DNA of 10,557 nt from an uncultured Oscillospiraceae bacterium (GTDB taxonomy: Bacteria; Bacillota; Clostridia; Oscillospirales; Ruminococcaceae): NCBI GenBank assembly GCA_934408835.1, contig CAKRVU010000021.1:1-10557 (forward strand), given 5' to 3'. The notes beneath the pieces were generated by a model. The model was not told the DNA's origin. It made no database searches and saw only the letters and a program-made list of their open reading frames with translations. Of this stretch, positions 6,168-10,557 are shown piece by piece. Every line of letters starts with the position of its first letter. The stretch's first letter is position 1. The position numbers and the translations under genes were made by a program.

Positions 6168-7556
6168 TTATTCGTTTATTTTTTCTTGCTTTTTAGGGGC
6201 AATGAGGTGATAAAGGATGGGAATCAGGAACAAAATGACAATGATAACGAGCAGTCCGTTGCCGGATATGACGCGCGATAGATTGCCAAAGAGAATTCCT
6301 ACTATGGCGAAGTCAGAGTCCGAAAAGGTAGTATTGGCGAAGCCGACCGAGCCTAATGTGGCGTATAATCCGGCAATTAAGAAGGTGGAAACCACTCCAT
6401 GAACAAACGCGCCCGCGACGCATCCGCGAAGCCCGCCGCGAGCGTTGCCGCAAACGCCGGCGGTTGCGCCGCAGAAGAAGTGGAGCACCGCGCCGGGCAA
6501 AATGATGGCGACGGCCAGTCCGGTGCTCCCGAGAATTGCCAGAACGCCCATTGCCAGGATTCCGCCTATAAACGAGCAGATAAAGCCAATTAGAACGGCG
6601 TTAGGAGCGAAAGGAAAGACGATGGGGCAGTCCAGCGCGGGTTTGGCATTTGGAACCAACTTTTCTGAAATGCCCTTGAACGCCGGTATGATTTCATTAA
6701 TCAGCATTCGGACGCCGGCCAGTACGATATAAATTCCGGCAGAAAAGGTGATTGACTGGATGACAGAATACAAGATCCAGTTGGTGCCGGAAAATACCGT
6801 TGCTGCAGCCGGCGCAGCAGAAAACTCTGCAACGCCGGAGACGACAATGTAACACAAAAACATGGCGATGGCGATTGAAACGGTGTTTTCCCGCAAGAAG
6901 GACAGGTGCTTAGGGAAACGGACATCTTCTGTTGAGACAGACTTACCCTTTTTGCCGAACAGCTTGCCGATTTGTGCGCTCAGCCAATAACAGCAGCTTC
7001 CGAAATGCCCCAGCGCCAAGGAGTCGTTCCCGGTGATGGCTCTCATAGTTGGCTGCATGAGAGCCGGGAGCGCCGACATCAAAAGACCCAAGAGCAGGGC
7101 GCCGCCGATGATCATCACGACCTCTGAAGCGCCGGTTAACGACATGATGATTGCGATTAAACATGCCATATACAGCGAATGGTGCCCTGTTAAAAAGATG
7201 TATTTGAAGCGGGAAAAGCGGGCTAAAACAAGATTGGCGCACATTCCCAGTGCAAAGATGGATGCAGTTTGCACCGCAAATTGATTCAGTGCCAACGAGG
7301 TGATGGCCTCGTTATTCGGCACGACGCCTTCCACGCCAAACGCAATTTGGAACAGATCGCCAAAAGGAATGATAGCTTGCTGCACCACGGTAGAGCCGGC
7401 GGTTAAAATTACAAAACCTAGGATCGTTTTGATGGTTCCTGTCAGACAACTTTGAGCTCCTTTTTTCTGAAGCAGAAGACCCAGCAGGGCAATCAGACCG
7501 ACGAAGATGGCAGGCGTTGACAACACCTGTTGGATAAAGGTTAGCACTTCAAGCAT
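6168..7556 (-). CDS. ulaA: PTS IIC component, ascorbate (SgaT/UlaA) family permease
   Basis: This 462-aa integral membrane channel translocates the sugar while IIB phosphorylates it. It aligns in outline with E. coli UlaA: GTIKTILGFVILTAGS (40-55), TGHHSLYM (123-130, UlaA TGH), ALGHFGSC (181-188, UlaA IGHQQQF), and a C-terminal half containing VRMLINEIIPAFKGISEKLVPNAKPALDCP-type sequence that matches UlaA's [23 protein letters not shown] region. Length matches the family. The ATG lies 2 nt beyond the IIA stop codon, with GGAGGT inside the end of the IIA gene, indicating translational coupling. IIC and IIB being separate proteins is the SgaT-type arrangement. Confidence 0.92.
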   Translation of the reverse strand: MLEVLTFIQQVLSTPAIFVGLIALLGLLLQKKGAQSCLTGTIKTILGFVILTAGSTVVQQAIIPFGDLFQIAFGVEGVVPNNEAITSLALNQFAVQTASIFALGMCANLVLARFSRFKYIFLTGHHSLYMACLIAIIMSLTGASEVVMIIGGALLLGLLMSALPALMQPTMRAITGNDSLALGHFGSCCYWLSAQIGKLFGKKGKSVSTEDVRFPKHLSFLRENTVSIAIAMFLCYIVVSGVAEFSAAPAAATVFSGTNWILYSVIQSITFSAGIYIVLAGVRMLINEIIPAFKGISEKLVPNAKPALDCPIVFPFAPNAVLIGFICSFIGGILAMGVLAILGSTGLAVAIILPGAVLHFFCGATAGVCGNARGGLRGCVAGAFVHGVVSTFLIAGLYATLGSVGFANTTFSDSDFAIVGILFGNLSRVISGNGLLVIIVILFLIPILYHLIAPKKQEKINE

Positions 7557-7558
7557 AA

Positions 7559-7999
7559 TCAGACGACCTCCGTTTGAAAAGAGTTGTATAGGGACGCTTC
7601 GTCCTTGGCGGACAGCATTCTTTTCAGTCTGGCATCGTCTGCCAGCAGCTCTGAAAGCGATTCGAGCGTTTGCAAATGGGCGTCCCTGTCCGCAGCTGCA
7701 AGTGCCAGAAACAGACGTACGGGCTTTTCCCGGTGGTCAAAAAGCACGCCCTGACGGAACAGGGTGACGCTAAACTGTGTATGCAGCACGCCTTGTTCCG
7801 GTCTGGCATGTGGAAGCGCCACGTCCTCTGATAGCACGATGTAAGGACCTAGACGCTCGATATTCGCGATGATTTCATCCTTGTACCGCGCTTCTACCGC
7901 GCCGTCCTTTTCCAGTGGAAGGATGGATTGACGGATCGCGTCCTTCCAATCGGCTGCACTGTCTTTGATTTGAACATGTTCCGGTTTGAGAAGTTTCAC
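7559..7999 (-). CDS. ulaC: PTS IIA component, ascorbate/fructose-mannitol type (UlaC-like)
   Basis: This 146-aa cytoplasmic phosphocarrier is phosphorylated by HPr and hands phosphate to IIB. The active histidine is His64 in SEDVALPHARPEQG, and GPYIVLS (51-57) precedes it as in UlaC (GPYFVIAPG). I chose the GTG at 7999: the protein then begins VKLLKPEHVQ, at the usual family start, with AGGGGG about 8 nt upstream. The frame stays open to 8143, but upstream ATG codons lack properly spaced ribosome binding sites, the added residues resemble no IIA domain, and the longest version would run into the hpf terminator. It is the first gene of the IIA-IIC-IIB operon. No dedicated regulator or sugar-acid metabolic gene accompanies it. 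Confidence 0.87.
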   Translation of the reverse strand: MKLLKPEHVQIKDSAADWKDAIRQSILPLEKDGAVEARYKDEIIANIERLGPYIVLSEDVALPHARPEQGVLHTQFSVTLFRQGVLFDHREKPVRLFLALAAADRDAHLQTLESLSELLADDARLKRMLSAKDEASLYNSFQTEVV

Positions 8000-8041
8000 A
8001 AAATAACCCCCTGTTTTTTTCATCTCCCGGGACGGACGTGG

Positions 8042-8099
8042 TTGCCGCTCGGTCATAGCTCCCGCCGTTTCTGGCGGCTGTTTGGCAAGTTCGCGGCAA
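8042..8099 (-). promoter_or_regulatory. Possible structured leader upstream of the PTS operon
   Basis: On the minus strand TTGCCGC (8099-8093) pairs perfectly with GCGGCAA (8048-8042), enclosing an inner hairpin CCGCC/GGCGG (8077-8073 with 8066-8062). It lies between the hpf terminator and the IIA start, where no SigA promoter is visible. It might act in antitermination or mRNA stability; there is no direct support for either. Confidence 0.28.
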
Positions 8100-8122
8100 T
8101 TCGGGTGCGGGATGATTGTGCT

Positions 8123-8166
8123 AAAAAAGGAACTGCCGCACAATGATGGAATGCAACAGTTCCTTT
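8123..8166 (-). terminator. Intrinsic terminator of hpf
   Basis: On the minus strand AAAGGAACTGTTGCA (8166-8152) pairs with TGCGGCAGTTCCTTT (8140-8126) over 15 bp with two G-T wobbles around an 11-nt loop. A T-run follows (complement of the A-tract 8123-8128). It lies about 10 nt past the hpf stop codon and separates hpf from the PTS genes. Confidence 0.88.
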
Positions 8167-8175
8167 GTCTGTTCG

Positions 8176-8712
8176 TTACTCACAAACTAGTAGACCATAG
8201 CCGTTTTTGCGGTTATACAGAACGTGTACAGCGCCGTCTTCGCCAAGGTAGACAAAGAAGGAGTGTCCCAGCATTTCCATCTGTACAATCGCCTCGTCCT
8301 CTGTCATCATCTGCAAATCTACCTGCTTCCGTCTGTGGATCTCTGTGGAAAGAGCGTTTTCTCCGTCTAGTTCTTCGTCCATCAGCGGATTGATTGCGGT
8401 TGCAAGAGAGTCGATTCCTGATTTTCTCTTTTTGTCCACCAGCGAAGTTTTCAGCTTGCGAAGCTTCCGCTTTAAGTCGTCCACTGCGAAATCAATACCC
8501 GGCTCGATTTTGTCGGAAGTGGCTTCGCCGCGGATAAAGCTTCCGGTATTTTTGACGGTGATATCCACCTTATATCCGCCGGTTTGTTTGGCGATGGTGA
8601 CGTCGAAGCTAGCTGTTGATGGCAGCATCTTTTCCACTCGTTTTAATTCCTTTTCGATTCCATCCTTGGTTCCTTGTTTTAACTCAAAGCCCCTTGCTGA
8701 AATGTTGATCAT
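8176..8712 (-). CDS. hpf: Long-form ribosome hibernation promoting factor (HPF)
   Basis: HPF binds the decoding centre of the 30S subunit and, in the long form, dimerises ribosomes into inactive 100S particles in stationary phase. The 178-aa protein has an N-terminal S30AE domain (about 1-98; DFAVDDLKRKLRKLKTS at 74-90) and a linker. The C-terminal dimerisation domain (about 128-178) contains MTEDEAIVQMEMLGHSFFVYL and ends VLYNRKNGYGLLVCE, the usual long-HPF tail. Length is typical of long HPF and excludes the short enterobacterial form. AGGAGG (8726-8721) precedes ATG by 8 nt. The 69-bp gap to ackA holds no convincing terminator or SigA promoter, so hpf is probably read through from ackA. 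Confidence 0.95.
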   Translation of the reverse strand: MINISARGFELKQGTKDGIEKELKRVEKMLPSTASFDVTIAKQTGGYKVDITVKNTGSFIRGEATSDKIEPGIDFAVDDLKRKLRKLKTSLVDKKRKSGIDSLATAINPLMDEELDGENALSTEIHRRKQVDLQMMTEDEAIVQMEMLGHSFFVYLGEDGAVHVLYNRKNGYGLLVCE

Positions 8713-8757
8713 AATGTTTTCCTCCTAAAATCAAATAATATTTTTGCACGATTTTCT

Positions 8758-8775
8758 GATACCCGAAACGGTATC
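8758..8775 (-). repeat. Small hairpin in the ackA-hpf gap
   Basis: GATACC and GGTATC form a 6-bp stem with a 6-nt loop. On the minus strand it is followed by AGAAAATCG, not a U-tract, so it does not look like a terminator. It could be a processing or stability element, but it is short enough to be chance. Confidence 0.35.
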
Positions 8776-8781
8776 CTCTTT

Positions 8782-9993
8782 TTAAGAGCGGTTGTTTTCT
8801 GTAACCAGGCGCTCAGTGTCCTGCGCAATCAGCAGTTCTTCGTCTGTTGGAATAATCCAGACGTCGACGGCGGAAGAACTGTCGGATATTTTGGCTTCCT
8901 GCGCATTTTGTTCTTTGTTTTTCGCCTCGTCCAGCGAGATTCCAAACAGTTCCATATTGCTGCAAACCTTGCTCCGGAGCTGCGCGGAATGTTCCCCGAT
9001 GCCGCCGGTAAAGATAATCGCGTCAAGACCGCCCATGGCCGCCGCATAGGAGCCTATGTACTTTTTGATCTGATACGCTTGAATTTCCAATGTGATTTGC
9101 GCCCGTTCGTTTCCTGATTCTGCCGCTGCACGAAGATCCCGATCGTCACTGCCAACGCCCGATATGCCGAGGTATCCGGATTTTTTGTTCAGCAGCTCGC
9201 TCATCTCGTGCGGGGTGAGGGATTCCTTTTCCATCAGATAGGTGACGGCAGAGGGGTCAACGGCGCCTGAGCGGGTTCCCATCAGCAGGCCGTCCAGCGG
9301 GGTAAAGCCCATGGTGGTATCGAGTGATTTTCCGCCGTCGACAGCGGTGATGGAGGAACCGTTGCCCAAGTGACAAGTAACCATCTTCAATTCGGAGACC
9401 GGTTTCCCGATCAGTTCGGCTGCCCGTCCGCTGACATAGCGGTGAGAGGTTCCGTGAAATCCATATTTGCGGATATGATATTTTTGATAATATTCATATG
9501 GGATTCCGAATAAGAACGCTTTGGGCGGCATTGCCTGATGAAACGCTGTGTCGAACACGACCGTTTGCGGGGTTCCTTCTTCTAATACCTTCTGGCAGGC
9601 ACGGATTCCGAGCACATTTGCCGGATTGTGCAGGGGTGCAAGTTCCGACAAATCGGTGATTTTCTGGATTACCTCATCGGTTACAAGGACAGATTCCGAG
9701 AAGAATTCGGCGCCTTGGACAACTCTGTGTCCGACGGCTGAGATTTCGTCCAATGTCTGAATCACGCCGTATTTTGAGTCTGTGAGCAGTTCGATGACCT
9801 TGAGCAACGCCTCGGTATGGGTGGGGAAGTCGGGGGTATCCGCATAGCGGCGACCATCGTGTGTGGTATGAGAGATTTCACCACTGATACCAATTCGACC
9901 GCAAACCCCTTTTGCCAGGACAGTGCGAGTTTCCATTTGAAACAGTTGATATTTCAAAGATGAACTGCCGGCGTTGATTACTAAAATATTCAT
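8782..9993 (-). CDS. ackA: Acetate kinase
   Basis: It interconverts acetyl phosphate plus ADP and acetate plus ATP, the ATP-yielding last step of fermentative acetate formation. The 403-aa length is standard. Residues equivalent to the Methanosarcina active site are present: Asn7 (VINAGSSS), Arg90 (VGHRVVQG), His122, Asp148 (FDTAFHQ), His180 (YGFHGTSH), Asn211 (HLGNGSS), Arg241 (GTRSGAVDP) and the acidic pair in PTDEE (382-386); FTGGIGEH is also conserved. The ATG is preceded by AGGAGG at good spacing. The phosphotransacetylase gene pta, often adjacent in Clostridia, is not in this window. hpf lies downstream and tmcAL is divergent upstream. Confidence 0.97.
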   Translation of the reverse strand: MNILVINAGSSSLKYQLFQMETRTVLAKGVCGRIGISGEISHTTHDGRRYADTPDFPTHTEALLKVIELLTDSKYGVIQTLDEISAVGHRVVQGAEFFSESVLVTDEVIQKITDLSELAPLHNPANVLGIRACQKVLEEGTPQTVVFDTAFHQAMPPKAFLFGIPYEYYQKYHIRKYGFHGTSHRYVSGRAAELIGKPVSELKMVTCHLGNGSSITAVDGGKSLDTTMGFTPLDGLLMGTRSGAVDPSAVTYLMEKESLTPHEMSELLNKKSGYLGISGVGSDDRDLRAAAESGNERAQITLEIQAYQIKKYIGSYAAAMGGLDAIIFTGGIGEHSAQLRSKVCSNMELFGISLDEAKNKEQNAQEAKISDSSSAVDVWIIPTDEELLIAQDTERLVTENNRS

Positions 9994-10017
9994 AAAAGCC
10001 TCCTCTGGTGCGCATGC

Positions 10018-10046
10018 TGTACAAACAAGCTAAAATTTGGTATAAT
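10018..10046 (+). promoter_or_regulatory. Extended -10 promoter of tmcAL
   Basis: A perfect TATAAT (10041-10046) is preceded by TGG, forming an extended -10 (TGnTATAAT). A weak -35, TGTACA (10018-10023, 4 of 6), lies 17 bp upstream. Transcription would start near 10053, leaving a leader of about 100 nt before the TTG start. Confidence 0.65.
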
Positions 10047-10064
10047 CAAAATATGATTTCCTTT

Positions 10065-10093
10065 ATTATAGTATTTTTTTAGCAAAATAGCAA
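10065..10093 (-). promoter_or_regulatory. Promoter of ackA
   Basis: On the minus strand TTGCTA (10093-10088, 4 of 6) is followed after 17 bp by a perfect TATAAT (10070-10065). Transcription would start near 10058, about 65 nt before the ackA ATG. It faces the tmcAL promoter, so the two start sites lie within a few base pairs of each other. Confidence 0.7.
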
Positions 10094-10151
10094 GCATGAT
10101 TCCTTCTTTTTCAACAGAATTTATAAATTTTTTTTCAGGAGGGCTTTGATT

Positions 10152-10557
10152 TTGAACATCACCGGGATATTGGCTGAATACGATCCGCTCCATAGCGGGC
10201 ATATCTATCATCTGTCCCAGGCGAAAGAGGACGCGGACGGTATTGTGGTGCTGCTGAGCGGGCATTTGACCCAACGCGGCAGCTTTGCCAAATACGACAA
10301 ATGGAGCCGCGCAAGGGCGGCGCTTTTGGCGGGAGCTGATTTGGTGCTGGAGCTTTCCTCCTCTTTTTGCTGCGCCTCCGCGGAACGGTTTGCTTCTGCG
10401 GCTGTATCGGTATTTGACCGGATGGGGGTTGTTAGCCGATTGAGCTTTGGCAGCGAATCGGGAGACATTTGCGAGATACAGAAAGTCGCTTCTTTGCTTG
10501 ACGGGCTGGAAGGAACCGCGAATTTTGAACGAGAAATCAAACGGGGAGCCTCCTATC
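10152..10557 (+). CDS. tmcAL: tRNA(Met) cytidine acetate ligase (TmcAL/YlbM family), 3' truncated
   Basis: TmcAL makes N4-acetylcytidine at the wobble base of elongator tRNA-Met from acetate and ATP through an acetyl-adenylate. Only the first 135 codons are in the window. The start is TTG at 10152, preceded by AGGAGG (10137-10142) with a 9-nt gap; another in-frame TTG at 10146 is too close to that site. The nucleotidyltransferase motif reads AEYDPLHSGHIYHL (8-21), keeping HxGH, where the common family form is EYNPFHNGH. SGHLTQRGSFAKYDKWSRA and FGSESG match the family's SGxFxQRGxPAxxDKWxRA and FGSE blocks. Divergent pairing with ackA fits, since both enzymes use acetate and ATP. The substitutions N-to-D, F-to-L and N-to-S in the first motif are noted but need not impair function. 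Confidence 0.9.
   Translation, partial: MNITGILAEYDPLHSGHIYHLSQAKEDADGIVVLLSGHLTQRGSFAKYDKWSRARAALLAGADLVLELSSSFCCASAERFASAAVSVFDRMGVVSRLSFGSESGDICEIQKVASLLDGLEGTANFEREIKRGASY

Noticed and set aside
7559..8143. Longer PTS IIA start (ATG at 8143, or internal ATGs at 8022 and near 8055)
   Set aside because: The extension runs into the hpf terminator and resembles no IIA domain. The inner ATGs have ribosome binding sites too close; the GTG at 7999 fits family length and has an RBS.
8740..8781. SigH-like promoter (AGGATA...GAAAAT) upstream of hpf
   Set aside because: The -35 half fits in part, but the -10 half and spacing do not match the SigH consensus well enough.

Overview
The window looks like an ordinary chromosomal segment of a low-to-mid-GC anaerobic Firmicute, most likely a clostridial gut or fermenter lineage (Oscillospiraceae/Lachnospiraceae-like). 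The reasons are strong AGGAGG-type ribosome binding sites, textbook SigA promoters with 17-18 bp spacers, a type III glutamine synthetase, a DUF368 membrane protein, a PTS transporter, long-form HPF, and acetate kinase next to tmcAL. The taxonomic placement is inference from gene content. No mobile element, CRISPR array or prophage gene is visible.

Layout, left to right. The 3' part of a tRNA-Arg(CCT) gene with its terminator (1-106) is followed by about 540 bp without a credible protein gene. That stretch begins with a consensus promoter (147-175) and holds a set of helices whose outermost strand starts at the predicted transcription start, so it may be a structured RNA of about 345 nt. Next is glnN (GSIII, +), possibly with its own proximal promoter, and a strong bidirectional terminator. 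A minus-strand gene for a membrane-anchored, zinc-ribbon kinase-fold protein follows; its catalytic motifs are destroyed, so it is a pseudokinase. It is divergent from popT (DUF368, +). Convergent to popT is a cysteine hydrolase of the nicotinamidase/isochorismatase superfamily (-) with a perfect inverted repeat just upstream of its start.

The right half is mostly minus strand. A three-gene ascorbate-family PTS runs in the order IIA, IIC, IIB. Upstream of it are hpf, with a strong terminator, and ackA. ackA is divergent from tmcAL (+), which runs off the window edge and starts with TTG.

Themes: nitrogen assimilation (glnN), undecaprenyl-phosphate recycling (popT), sugar-acid uptake by PTS, fermentative ATP production (ackA), ribosome hibernation (hpf) and acetate-dependent tRNA modification (tmcAL). 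The observations most worth checking are the candidate structured RNA, the pseudokinase, and the face-to-face promoters between ackA and tmcAL. All structural-RNA and promoter calls were made by eye, without covariance or expression data.
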